Under the pieces are notes generated by a model that was not told where the DNA came from, searched no databases, and saw only the letters and a program-made list of their open reading frames with translations. From assembly GCA_034422455.1 (NCBI GenBank), contig DAOUJQ010000012.1:190724-254723 (forward strand): 64,000 nucleotides of DNA. The letters run 5' to 3'. The position numbers were made by a program, and so were the translations under genes. This DNA is from UBA1127 sp034422455 (GTDB lineage: Bacteria > Chloroflexota > Dehalococcoidia > Lucifugimonadales > UBA1127). Each line of letters begins with the position of its first letter. Within the stretch, counting starts at the first letter, position 1. This document shows, piece by piece, positions 24,218-32,296 of the stretch.

Positions 24218-24246
24218 TTGCAAAAGGGTATCCTTCAGGATACAAT
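24218..24246 (+). promoter_or_regulatory. Promoter and operator of the RelE-like toxin operon
   Basis: TTGCAA (24218-24223), a 17-bp spacer and TACAAT (24241-24246) form a good core promoter. The perfect palindrome GTATCCT-TC-AGGATAC (24228-24243) covers the spacer and part of the -10. The toxin start codon is at 24250, so the transcript would be leaderless or nearly so. Confidence 0.6.
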
Positions 24247-24249
24247 GTG

Positions 24250-24540
24250 ATGATTGAAGTCCGACAAACTCAAGAGTTTACCCACTGGTATGAGGGGCTT
24301 CGTGACGGAAGAGCGCGAGCAAGCATTGACCGCCGCATTGCCAGGCTGGCAGAGGGCAACCCCGGCGATGTAAGACCCGTGGGGCAAGGCGTTTCAGAGC
24401 TTCGCATCAACCGAGGACCAGGCTACCGGGTCTACTACATTCAGCGAGGGGCGATGTTGGTGGTGCTATTGGCCGGTGGCAACAAAGATAGCCAAAGCCG
24501 CGACATCAGAAGGGCGCTCGAGTTAGCCCGCGAGCAATAG
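24250..24540 (+). CDS. RelE/ParE-family toxin (addiction module killer protein type)
   Basis: The 96-residue protein of the HigB2-like killer family begins MIEVRQTQEFTHWYEGL and contains RPVGQGVSELRINRGPGYRVYY, with the usual conserved R-I-x-x-G-x-G-Y-R-V-Y core, and ends in a GGNKDSQSRDIRRA tail typical of this group. Expected to be an mRNA interferase. A GTG three bases earlier (24247) is an alternative start. The antidote gene follows after 11 bp. Confidence 0.9.
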   Translation: MIEVRQTQEFTHWYEGLRDGRARASIDRRIARLAEGNPGDVRPVGQGVSELRINRGPGYRVYYIQRGAMLVVLLAGGNKDSQSRDIRRALELAREQ

Positions 24541-24551
24541 GAGGTTCTGCA

Positions 24552-24872
24552 GTGGCAACTCAAAAGACCAAGGTCAAGACTATGCCCTGGGAGCCCTGGA
24601 AGCACATCCACAATGATGAGGATGCTGCGGTGTATTTGGACGTCGCGCTGGAGGAAGGGGACCATCGGGACGTGGCGTGGGCCCTGGGTGTCATTGCCAA
24701 GTACAAGGGGATGGCTGCGGTAGCTGAAGCGACGGGGATGGGCAGGGAGAGCCTGTACAAGGCCCTGTCCCATCAGGGCAATCCGGAATTTGCGACGGTG
24801 CTCAAGGTGATACGCGCCCTGGGGCTGCGCCTTCACGCCAGCGTGGAGACGACGAGCGCCGGCTCGCAGTAA
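24552..24872 (+). CDS. Antidote protein of the killer/antidote module
   Basis: The 106-residue helix-turn-helix protein starts at GTG 24552, seven bases after AGGAGG. It reads EDAAVYLDVALEEGD and then the HTH GMAAVAEATGMGRESLYKALS, followed by GNPEFATVLKVIRALGLRL, the signature of putative addiction-module antidotes. It would neutralise the upstream toxin and repress the promoter at the GTATCCT palindrome. Confidence 0.9.
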   Translation: MATQKTKVKTMPWEPWKHIHNDEDAAVYLDVALEEGDHRDVAWALGVIAKYKGMAAVAEATGMGRESLYKALSHQGNPEFATVLKVIRALGLRLHASVETTSAGSQ

Positions 24873-24916
24873 GGGCAATCCTTCGGCAGCACGCGGCTCC
24901 CCGCAACAACGGCCGA

Positions 24917-25381
24917 TCACCCCTCCGATTGAAAGCGCCAGCGTGTGGCGTCCTCGTAGAACACCCTCCAGACAAAGGCAACCGAGGGCTCGAAGACCAG
25001 AGACTCCTGCCCCTCCCAATCTTCCAACGACTGCTCTATCCCATACTTCTCGGTGCATATGCCAATCAGCCGGACGGCTAGCTCTCTGTCCAGCCGGACT
25101 GTGCTCACGGCGCCGTGCAGGATGACGGCATGCTCGCCGTCCTCCAGGTTCAGGCAGGCACTGGGGTTCTCCCGCAGATTGCGGCGCCACCGGGAGCCGG
25201 GGCTCCCGTCGAAGTAGAGCCGGTTATCGAGCCGGGAGCCGTCGGGCGTCACGGTGGCCAGCCAGTAGTGCTTGGGCTCGGTCAGCCTTTCGACAACGTC
25301 CGACCACGGAAGCAGCCCCTCCGCATGGGCGGGAACGCCGTAGTCGTCGGGGACCTTCGGACGGCTTGCGACCGGGCCCAT
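24917..25381 (-). CDS. Pyridoxamine 5'-phosphate oxidase-like (split-barrel) protein
   Basis: The 154-residue protein of the FMN/F420-binding split-barrel superfamily has HYWLATVTPDGSRLDNRLYFDGSPGSRW near the middle, NLRENPSACLNLEDG, then a C-terminal FVWRVFYEDATRWRFQ. Such proteins reduce or bind small molecules with FMN, F420 or haem; the particular substrate is not predictable. Start 25381 is preceded by GGAGG. It lies between the antidote gene and pepA on the opposite strand. Confidence 0.8.
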   Translation of the reverse strand: MGPVASRPKVPDDYGVPAHAEGLLPWSDVVERLTEPKHYWLATVTPDGSRLDNRLYFDGSPGSRWRRNLRENPSACLNLEDGEHAVILHGAVSTVRLDRELAVRLIGICTEKYGIEQSLEDWEGQESLVFEPSVAFVWRVFYEDATRWRFQSEG

Positions 25382-25543
25382 AGTCGCCTCCTCCGGCCTC
25401 AGAGCCCCAAGAATTGCCGAATTATAGGAAGCAGCACAACAGCCGACAACGTGAGGCACGCGGCCAGTGGTGACGGCGGGCGGCCCGTGCGATAGACTTT
25501 GCCCAACACAGTCAGAGCGTATGTGCACGCTACGGGAGGACCT

Positions 25544-27055
25544 ATGGAGATCAAGGTTGTTGTCGGAGACATCACGCAGGTTGAAACCGACGCCATTGTC
25601 GTCAACCTCTTTCAGGGCGTGAAAACGCCGGGAGGCGCGACCGGAGCGGTGGACCAAGCCCTGGACGGGGCGATCGGCGACCTCATCGCGGACGGCGAGA
25701 TCACGGGCAAGAAGGGCCACACCGTCATCCACACGATGGGGAAGATGCCGGCAAAGCGCGTTGTGGTCGCCGGGTTGGGCAAGCAGGACGACTTCACAGT
25801 GAACACCATCCGCGACGTCGCCGGAGACGCGGCGCGGCACCTGCGCGGCCTCGGCGTGAAGCGCGCGGCCACCATCCTGCACGGAGCGGGCATCGGAGGC
25901 CTGGCCCCGGCGGATTGCGCGGAGGCTATCGCCGAAGGCTCGCTGCTCGGCCTCTACGCGTTCCGGCACCACATGACCGGCGGCGCGGGCAATGAGGGCA
26001 AGCCCGAAGAGCTCACCGTAGTGGTACACAACCCGGATGAGGAAGCGGCAGTGCAGAACGGCGTTGCGACGGGCCGGATCTTTGCCGAGGCGGCGTCGCT
26101 GGCGCGGGACCTGGCCAACCAGCCGGCCAACGAGATGACGCCGACGCGCCTGGCCGCCCACGCCGAGGAGGTTGCGTCGCAGCACAACCTGGAGTTTCGC
26201 GTCCTGGAAGGCTCCGACTGCGCCGAGCTTGGCATGGGAGCGTTCCTGGGCGTCGCCAGGGGAAGCGTGGAGCCGCCCAAGTTCATCATCTGCCGGTACA
26301 GCGGCGACCCGAGCAACCCCGACAACAACCTGGGCCTTATCGGCAAGAGCATCACCTTTGACTCGGGCGGAATCTCGCTGAAGGGCGCGGAGGGCATGGG
26401 CCGCATGAAGGCGGACATGTCCGGCGGGGCGTCGGTCATCGGCGCCATGCACGCCATCGGGCAGCTCAAACCGCGCATCAACGTGACCATGATCGCCGCA
26501 GCAACCGAGAACATGCCGAGCGGCTCCGCCACCAAGCCCGGCGACATCCTGAAGTCGATGAGCGGCAAGACGATAGAGGTGGACAACACGGACGCCGAAG
26601 GCCGCCTGACCCTGGGCGACGCGATCACCTACGCAAAGCAGGAGCTTGGCGTAAGGCGCATCGTGGACATTGCGACGCTGACCGGCGCCATGGGCATTGC
26701 GCTCGGCAACGTGCGCGCGGGGGTGTTCAGCAACAACCAGGAGTTGGCAGACGCGGTCATCGCGGCAGGTTCGCAGTCCGGCGAGCGCATGTGGCAGATG
26801 CCGCTGGACGACGACTACAAGGAGCAGAACAAGAGCACCGTGGCGGACATCAAGAACACCGGCGGCCGGCCCGCGGGTTCAATCACTGCGGCGCACTTCG
26901 TGGGCGAGTTCGCGGAGGACACGCCGTGGGTGCACATGGACATCGCGGGCGTGTACATGGTCGACCGGGACCACGGGGTCTGGGTGCGGGGAGCGTCCGG
27001 CATTCCAGTGCGGTCGCTGGTGCGGCTGGCGCAGAACCTTGCGGCGCAGGGGTAA
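25544..27055 (+). CDS. pepA: Leucyl aminopeptidase (M17)
   Basis: The 503-residue metallo-exopeptidase removes N-terminal residues in the cytosol. The N-terminal macro-like domain (MEIKVVVGD) is followed by the catalytic domain with LIGKSITFDSGGISLK (metal ligands) and the exact M17 signature NTDAEGRLTLGD. Two zinc or manganese ions and hexamer formation are known for the family. ATG 25544 has GGGAGGA before it. PepA can also bind DNA in other bacteria; no evidence of that here. The stop codon overlaps the next small reading frame (TAATG). Confidence 0.95.
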   Translation: MEIKVVVGDITQVETDAIVVNLFQGVKTPGGATGAVDQALDGAIGDLIADGEITGKKGHTVIHTMGKMPAKRVVVAGLGKQDDFTVNTIRDVAGDAARHLRGLGVKRAATILHGAGIGGLAPADCAEAIAEGSLLGLYAFRHHMTGGAGNEGKPEELTVVVHNPDEEAAVQNGVATGRIFAEAASLARDLANQPANEMTPTRLAAHAEEVASQHNLEFRVLEGSDCAELGMGAFLGVARGSVEPPKFIICRYSGDPSNPDNNLGLIGKSITFDSGGISLKGAEGMGRMKADMSGGASVIGAMHAIGQLKPRINVTMIAAATENMPSGSATKPGDILKSMSGKTIEVDNTDAEGRLTLGDAITYAKQELGVRRIVDIATLTGAMGIALGNVRAGVFSNNQELADAVIAAGSQSGERMWQMPLDDDYKEQNKSTVADIKNTGGRPAGSITAAHFVGEFAEDTPWVHMDIAGVYMVDRDHGVWVRGASGIPVRSLVRLAQNLAAQG

Positions 27056-27174
27056 TGACGGCCCGGACCGGCGTGGGGCTCCCGGCGACGCCGGACCCGG
27101 ACGCCGACATCTATGCCCGCGCGTTGACCCCGGCCGCCTCGCAGTCATACGATGGCAGTAAGGAGCGGCCATGA
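27055..27174 (+). CDS. Possible 39-codon coupling ORF between pepA and vapB
   Basis: This small frame (MTARTGVGLPATPDPDADIY...) starts on the last base of the pepA stop (TAATG) and ends with a TGA overlapping the vapB ATG (ATGA). AAGGAG near its end serves as the vapB ribosome-binding site. It may exist only to carry ribosomes from pepA into vapB, or be fortuitous; the peptide resembles nothing known. Confidence 0.3.
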   Translation: MTARTGVGLPATPDPDADIYARALTPAASQSYDGSKERP

Positions 27175-27434
27175 AAATCAAGGTAAACGCCAAGCAGCAG
27201 GTGACCGTCCCCGCCGAGTTGTTGGAAGCCTTGGGCGCAAAGCCCGGCGACTACGTGGAAATCGAGCGCGGGCCGGCTGACCGCACTATTCTCGTCCGGC
27301 TTGACAACGGCGCCGACAGCCGCAAGCCCGTGAAGATCGACTATTCCAAGTTGGCCCCACTGCGGGACAAGATTGACCCAAACGCCCCGCCGTTTGACAT
27401 GCAAGAGTTCCGAAGAAAGCTGTATGGCGAATAG
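27171..27434 (+). CDS. vapB: VapB-type antitoxin (AbrB/MazE fold)
   Basis: The 87-residue protein begins with the swapped-hairpin DNA-binding motif MKIKVNAKQQVTVPAELLEAL and GDYVEIERG, typical of AbrB/MazE/SpoVT domains. The C-terminal half (DPNAPPFDMQEFRRKLYG) would wrap the toxin. Its end overlaps vapC by 11 bp. Confidence 0.9.
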   Translation: MKIKVNAKQQVTVPAELLEALGAKPGDYVEIERGPADRTILVRLDNGADSRKPVKIDYSKLAPLRDKIDPNAPPFDMQEFRRKLYGE

Positions 27435-27819
27435 CTACGGGGTCGATACCTCAGTCCTCATCCGCCTGATCACCGGAGAACCGCCGGAAACATATGCATC
27501 GTGCGTCCAGGCATTGCAGACGCTCGCACGGCAGGGCACAAGAGTCTTCGCCTCCAATCAGGTCATCGGAGAGGCCTTTGTTACGGCCCGGATCCACTAC
27601 GGTATGAGCATTGACGATGCCAAAGCAGGGCTGTTGGACGTCTTTCAAAGCGAGCTAATTGTTCCTTCCAATGGTGAAACAGTATTGGCCGCATTACGCA
27701 CCCAGGGCGGCCCTGGTTTGATGGACCGCCTCATTGTTGACGGCTACTTGCGGACCGGACTGGTAACCCTCACTTTGGACCGCAGGATGGCCACCCTTGG
27801 CGGTGCGCAACTCGTTTGA
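27424..27819 (+). CDS. vapC: VapC-type PIN-domain toxin
   Basis: The 131-residue PIN-domain ribonuclease has the first acidic residue in YGVDTSVLIRL (D8), the second in IGEAFVTA, then GGPGLMDRLIVDGYLR and TLDRRMATLGG, which supply the other acidic residues of the Mg site. VapC toxins cut tRNA or rRNA. ATG 27424 is placed inside the end of vapB. The GC content is a little lower than in pepA. Confidence 0.92.
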   Translation: MANSYGVDTSVLIRLITGEPPETYASCVQALQTLARQGTRVFASNQVIGEAFVTARIHYGMSIDDAKAGLLDVFQSELIVPSNGETVLAALRTQGGPGLMDRLIVDGYLRTGLVTLTLDRRMATLGGAQLV

Positions 27820-27839
27820 GCACCCAAGCCCGCGCCGCG

Positions 27840-27868
27840 TTGCCGCTGCCTAGCTGCTCTGCTATACT
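27840..27868 (+). promoter_or_regulatory. Promoter of the rpsB operon
   Basis: TTGCCG (27840-27845), 17-bp spacer, then TATACT (27863-27868) preceded by TGC, so it also has an extended -10. The leader would be about 45 nt with AAGGAG at 27906-27911 before the TTG start at 27921. Confidence 0.65.
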
Positions 27869-27920
27869 GCCGTTTGGCGCTTAACAATCGCATCAACCAT
27901 TGAGCAAGGAGTTGCACGGT

Positions 27921-28826
27921 TTGACTACTGAGCAAGTTGTGGTTTCAGAGGAACAGGAACAACCAAAACCCCCGGCAAGAGAGCAGGTGACCATGAAGTC
28001 ACTGCTCGAGGCAGGTGTCCACTTCGGGCATCAGACCCGCCGCTGGCAGCCGAGGATGAAGAGCTTCATCTTCACGCAGCGCAACGGCATCCACATCATT
28101 GACCTGCAACAGACCCTTGTTCTGCTTGAGCGAACAGCGCAGACCCTCACCGACCTCGTGGCGCGCGGCGGCGACGTCCTCTTTGTCGGCGCCAAGAAGC
28201 AGGCCCAGGAAACCATCGAGTACGAAGCGTCCCGCTGCGAGATGCTGTACGTCAACCAGCGCTGGCTGGGCGGCACGCTCACCAACTTCCCCACCATCAA
28301 GGCCCGCATCGACTTCATGCGCAGCTTGGAAGACCGGCAGGAGCGCGGCGAGCTGCGCCGGCTGCCCAAGAAGGACGCGCTGAAGGCCGAGGACCAGCTC
28401 CGAAGGCTGCGGAAGTACTTCCGCGGTCTCCGCAACATGAAGAGACCCCCGAGCGCTCTCTTCGTCATTGACATCGAGAAGGAGCGCATTGCCGTCGAGG
28501 AGGGGCGCGCAGCCCGAATCCCCATCTTCGCCCTCGTCGACACGAACTGCGACCCGGACCTCGTCGACCACGTCATCCCGGGCAACGACGACGCCATTCG
28601 CTCCATCCGCCTGGTGACCGCGCGCATGGCTGACGCCGTGATCGCGGGGCTGCACCAGCGGGAAGCGATGCAGCTGGAGCAGGAAGCGGCTGAGACGGAG
28701 ACCGTCGTCGACTCCAGCGAGTTCCAGGCGTTCACCACCGCGGAAGAGTATGAGGACCTGGCCTCGGACGAGGACCTGGAGGCCCACGTTTTCTTCCCGG
28801 ATGACGGCGAAGACGACGAAAGCTAG
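27921..28826 (+). CDS. rpsB: 30S ribosomal protein S2
   Basis: The 301-residue S2 has the diagnostic LLEAGVHFGHQTRRWQPRM, QRWLGGTLTNF and DPDLVDHVIPGNDDAIRSI segments. The start is a TTG at 27921, ten bases after AAGGAG; an in-frame TTG at 27900 has no ribosome-binding site. About 70 extra acidic residues follow the core and end EDLEAHVFFPDDGEDDES, an extension not found in E. coli S2. It heads the rpsB-tsf-pyrH-frr operon. Confidence 0.96.
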   Translation: MTTEQVVVSEEQEQPKPPAREQVTMKSLLEAGVHFGHQTRRWQPRMKSFIFTQRNGIHIIDLQQTLVLLERTAQTLTDLVARGGDVLFVGAKKQAQETIEYEASRCEMLYVNQRWLGGTLTNFPTIKARIDFMRSLEDRQERGELRRLPKKDALKAEDQLRRLRKYFRGLRNMKRPPSALFVIDIEKERIAVEEGRAARIPIFALVDTNCDPDLVDHVIPGNDDAIRSIRLVTARMADAVIAGLHQREAMQLEQEAAETETVVDSSEFQAFTTAEEYEDLASDEDLEAHVFFPDDGEDDES

Positions 28827-28909
28827 GCCAATCAGCTGCTACCGGACATCATGGTGGGCCAAGCTGTGCCCATGAAGGACCCAAATACACAAGGGAACGG
28901 GACGGACAG

Positions 28910-29398
28910 ATGGTGCAGGTTAGCGTAGAGGACATTCGAAAGCTCCGGGCGATCACCGGGGCGGGCATCCTGGACTGCCGGACGGCGTTGCAGGAGGCGG
29001 ACGGCGACTCGACCAAGGCGCAAGCGATCCTTCGGGAGAAGGGGCTCGCGAGCGTCGCCAAGAAGGCGAGCCGCGCCGCCGCCGAGGGCGTGGTGGAGTC
29101 GTACATCCACAGCGGCAGCCGGATCGGCGCGCTGCTGGAACTCAACTGCGAGACGGACTTCGTGGCGCGAACGGAGGAGTTCCGCGCCCTCGCCCACGAC
29201 CTCGCTATGCAGGTGGCCGCAATGGACCCCGACACCGTGAGCGCCGATGACGACGGCGACGGCGTCAGCCTCATGGAGCAGTCTTTCATCAAGGACCCGT
29301 CCAAGACCATCCAGGACCTGGTGAACGATGCCATCGCCAAGATGGGGGAGAACATCCAGGTCCGGCGCTTCGTCCGGTACGCTCTAGCTGAAGAGTAA
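28910..29398 (+). CDS. tsf: Elongation factor Ts (short form)
   Basis: Nucleotide exchange factor for EF-Tu. The 162-residue product has the N-terminal UBA-like domain (VEDIRKLRAITGAGILDCRTAL, with the TGAG contact motif) and the core segment NCETDFVAR. It is far shorter than the 283-residue E. coli protein, with a single core subdomain, as in thermophilic and chloroflexal EF-Ts. It follows rpsB by 83 bp and precedes pyrH by 10 bp. Confidence 0.95.
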   Translation: MVQVSVEDIRKLRAITGAGILDCRTALQEADGDSTKAQAILREKGLASVAKKASRAAAEGVVESYIHSGSRIGALLELNCETDFVARTEEFRALAHDLAMQVAAMDPDTVSADDDGDGVSLMEQSFIKDPSKTIQDLVNDAIAKMGENIQVRRFVRYALAEE

Positions 29399-29408
29399 GG
29401 GGCACGCC

Positions 29409-30146
29409 ATGGCAACAGCCTACCGGCGCGTTGTCCTCAAACTGAGCGGCGCCTCCCTGCAGGGGGGCCAGGGCTACGGCATCGACGCCGACGCCGTCAG
29501 GTTCCTTGCGCAGCAGGTGAGGGATGCCGCCGACACCGGCGTGCAGCTGGCCGTGGTGGTCGGCGGCGGCAACATCTGGCGCGGCGCCGACGCCGCCAGC
29601 CGGGGGATGGAGCGCGCGGCCGCCGATTACGCTGGCATGCTGGCCACCCTCATCAACGCGCTGGCGTTCCAGGACGCGCTGGAGCAGGTCGGCGTGGAGA
29701 CCAGGACGCAGACGGCCCTGGGCGTGCAGAGCATCGCGGAGCCGTTCATCCGCAGGCGGGCGATCCGGCACCTGGAGAAGGGCCGCGTCGTTATCTTCGC
29801 CGCCGGGACGGGCAACCCCTTCATGAGCACGGACACCGCCGCCGCGCTGCGTGCCGTCGAGATCAGCGCCAACGCGCTGCTCATGGCCAAGAACAAGGTG
29901 GACGGGGTCTACGACGCCGACCCCCGCGTGCACCCGGAAGCAACGCGCTTTGACTACCTCGAATACATGGACGTGCTGAACAGGGGGCTCGAGGTGATGG
30001 ACAACACCGCCGTGTCCCTGTGCATGGACAACCGCCTCCCCATCGTCGTCTTCGACGTATTCGCCGAGGGAAGCCTGGTGCAGCTCCTGAGCGGGGAGAA
30101 GCTGGGGACCCTGGTGGCGGACGTTTCCGAGCGATTACTGACCTAG
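29409..30146 (+). CDS. pyrH: Uridylate kinase
   Basis: Converts UMP to UDP with ATP in pyrimidine synthesis. The 245-residue amino-acid-kinase fold has VVLKLSGASLQG, VVGGGNIWRG, the UMP site AGTGNPFMSTDTAAALRA and NKVDGVYDADP. It is a hexamer in known cases, activated by GTP and inhibited by UTP. It stands in the usual place between tsf and frr. Confidence 0.96.
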   Translation: MATAYRRVVLKLSGASLQGGQGYGIDADAVRFLAQQVRDAADTGVQLAVVVGGGNIWRGADAASRGMERAAADYAGMLATLINALAFQDALEQVGVETRTQTALGVQSIAEPFIRRRAIRHLEKGRVVIFAAGTGNPFMSTDTAAALRAVEISANALLMAKNKVDGVYDADPRVHPEATRFDYLEYMDVLNRGLEVMDNTAVSLCMDNRLPIVVFDVFAEGSLVQLLSGEKLGTLVADVSERLLT

Positions 30147-30160
30147 AGCAGGAGGGTGTG

Positions 30161-30724
30161 ATGGTTACCGCCAACGATCACCTGAAGGACGCTGAACACC
30201 GCATGAACGGCGCAAACCACGCGCTGCAGCGGGAGCTCGACTCCGTCCGCACCGGGCGCGCCCGGCCGGGGCTGGTCGAGCACCTGGTGGTGGAGTACTA
30301 CGGGACGGAGACGCCGCTGAACCAAATCGCATCGGTGTCCGTGCCCGAGGCGCGGGTGCTGGCCATCCAGCCGTGGGACAAGAGCGCCATCTCCGCGGTG
30401 GAGCGCGCGATCCTGAAGTCCGAGATTGGCATCACGCCCAACAACGACGGCTCTATCATCCGGCTGACGATGCCGACGCTGACGGAGGACCGCCGCAAGG
30501 ACCTCGTCCGCTCCGTGCGAAAGCGTGTCGAGGACGCCCGCGTGGCGGTGCGCAACGTGCGGCGCGACGTGCAGGACAAGATCCGCGCGCAGGAGAAGGG
30601 CAAGGAGCTCTCCCAGGACGAGAGCCGCCGCCTGCAGGAGCAGCTCCAGAAGATCACCGACAGCAACATCGCGCAGATAGACAAGACCGGCGAGGCCAAA
30701 GAAGTCGAACTGATGGAGGTCTAG
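30161..30724 (+). CDS. frr: Ribosome recycling factor
   Basis: With EF-G it splits post-termination ribosomes. The 187-residue product has the L-shaped three-helix arrangement, with SVRTGRARPGLVEHL, VEYYGTETPLNQIASV and RRDVQDKIRAQEKGKELSQDE. ATG 30161 is placed after AGGAGGG at 30151-30156; the longer upstream frame is a pyrH shadow. It is followed directly by uppS. Confidence 0.96.
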   Translation: MVTANDHLKDAEHRMNGANHALQRELDSVRTGRARPGLVEHLVVEYYGTETPLNQIASVSVPEARVLAIQPWDKSAISAVERAILKSEIGITPNNDGSIIRLTMPTLTEDRRKDLVRSVRKRVEDARVAVRNVRRDVQDKIRAQEKGKELSQDESRRLQEQLQKITDSNIAQIDKTGEAKEVELMEV

Positions 30725-30727
30725 CCG

Positions 30728-31504
30728 GTGCCCAACCGCCGGGCCAGGGAGCATAGCGTCGCGGTTGAGCCGGCCGTCTCACCGGCCGACCCTGCAGTCA
30801 TTGAGCCGCCGGTCCACGTCGCCATCATCATGGACGGCAACGGCAGGTGGGCCCGGAGGCACGGCCTCCCCCGCCTGGCGGGACATCGCAAGGGCACTGA
30901 GAACATCCGGCCCGTGGCCCGCTGCTTCGCCGAGCACGGCGTCAAGCACCTCACCCTCTTCGCGTTCTCCACCGAGAACTGGACCCGTCCCGAGAGCGAG
31001 GTGTCCGGGCTGTTCGAGCTCCTTGCCGACGTCATCGAGGGCCAGGCCGGGGAGCTGCACGGCGAGGGCGTGCGGCTGCGCCACCTTGGCCGGCTGGACC
31101 GGCTGCCGGAGCTGCTGCGCGCGTCGATCGAGCGCGCTGTCGAGTTGACCAGGGACAACGACAAGTTCCACTTGAGCGTCGCCTTCGACTACGGGGGCAG
31201 GGACGAGATCCTGCAGGCCGTGCGGCGGCTCCTGGCGGAGGGCGTTGCCCCGGAGGACATGGACGAGGCCCGGCTGGAGCAGCGCCTCTACACCCGCGGC
31301 GTTCCCGACCCCGACCTCATCATCCGCACGGCGGGCGAGATGCGCCTGAGCAACTTCCTCCTCTGGCAGGGGGCCTACGCGGAGCACTACGTCACCGAAG
31401 CGTGCTGGCCCGACTTCGGCCGGGACGAGGCGACCCGCGCGCTGGAGGCGTACAAGGCGCGACGCCGCAGTTTTGGGGGAGTGCCCCAAATCGGCGCCGC
31501 GTAA
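30728..31504 (+). CDS. uppS: Isoprenyl transferase / undecaprenyl diphosphate synthase
   Basis: cis-Prenyltransferase making the carrier lipid for envelope glycans. The 258-residue product starts at GTG 30728 with GGAGG eight bases before it, inside the end of frr. Motifs: AIIMDGNGRWARRHG (catalytic Asp), GHRKGTENIRPV, FAFSTENWTRP, and the C-terminal DPDLIIRTAGEMRLSNFLLWQ. Residues 1-30 form an extra polar tail. Confidence 0.95.
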   Translation: MPNRRAREHSVAVEPAVSPADPAVIEPPVHVAIIMDGNGRWARRHGLPRLAGHRKGTENIRPVARCFAEHGVKHLTLFAFSTENWTRPESEVSGLFELLADVIEGQAGELHGEGVRLRHLGRLDRLPELLRASIERAVELTRDNDKFHLSVAFDYGGRDEILQAVRRLLAEGVAPEDMDEARLEQRLYTRGVPDPDLIIRTAGEMRLSNFLLWQGAYAEHYVTEACWPDFGRDEATRALEAYKARRRSFGGVPQIGAA

Positions 31505-31510
31505 CGCGCC

Positions 31511-32296
31511 ATGCTCACCCTCCGGATTGCCACCGCCCTCGTCGGCCTCCCGATCGTCTTTGGCGCGGTGCTTCTTGGCGCGCCGTACATGGCGGGGTTG
31601 GCCGCCGTCGCCGGGGCGCTCGCCGTCTTCGAGTACAACCGCCTCAGCCGCGCCTTCGACACGCCGCCGCGGCTGCTCTTCAACCTGGTGCTCACGGTCG
31701 GCATCATCCAGGCGGCGGTCTGGGGCACGCTGCAGTTCCTCATGGCCGTCGCCGCGGCGAGTATCGCGATGGCGGTGTTTCACTTCACGGCGCCCGGCCC
31801 CGGCCTCGGCTGGCAGCCCCGGCTGCTGGGCGCCCTGGGCCCGTTCCACATCGGCATGCCGCTGGGCGTCGCCGTCATCATGCGCACCCTGGACAACGGG
31901 TTGGAGTGGGTGCTCACCGCCCTGCTCTGCACCATGGCCGCCGACACCGGCGCCTACGCCGTCGGCAAGCTCATCGGCCGCCGGAAGCTCACGGAGCTCA
32001 GCCCCAACAAGACGTGGGAAGGGACGGTCGGCGGCGTGCTGGCTGGCGTCTTGTGCGCCATTGGGCTTACCCTGATATTGGACTTGCCGCTGGGCAGGCC
32101 GGCGGCGGCAGGGCTCGGGTTGTCCATTGGCGTGGCAGCCGTCATGGGCGACCTGATAGTCTCGGGGCTGAAGAGGGTCGCCGACGTCAAGGACACGGGC
32201 GCCCTTCTTCCGGGCCACGGCGGGTTCCTGGACAGAATGGACAGCATGCTGATGACGCTGCCGGTTACGCTGATGTGGGTAGTGTGGACGCTATGA
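31511..32296 (+). CDS. cdsA: Phosphatidate cytidylyltransferase
   Basis: Membrane enzyme making CDP-diacylglycerol from phosphatidate and CTP. The 261-residue protein has about seven helices; the C-terminal signature SGLKRVADVKDTG...LPGHGGFLDRMDS holds the Mg and CTP ligands. Its stop overlaps the dxr start (ATGA). Confidence 0.94.
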   Translation: MLTLRIATALVGLPIVFGAVLLGAPYMAGLAAVAGALAVFEYNRLSRAFDTPPRLLFNLVLTVGIIQAAVWGTLQFLMAVAAASIAMAVFHFTAPGPGLGWQPRLLGALGPFHIGMPLGVAVIMRTLDNGLEWVLTALLCTMAADTGAYAVGKLIGRRKLTELSPNKTWEGTVGGVLAGVLCAIGLTLILDLPLGRPAAAGLGLSIGVAAVMGDLIVSGLKRVADVKDTGALLPGHGGFLDRMDSMLMTLPVTLMWVVWTL

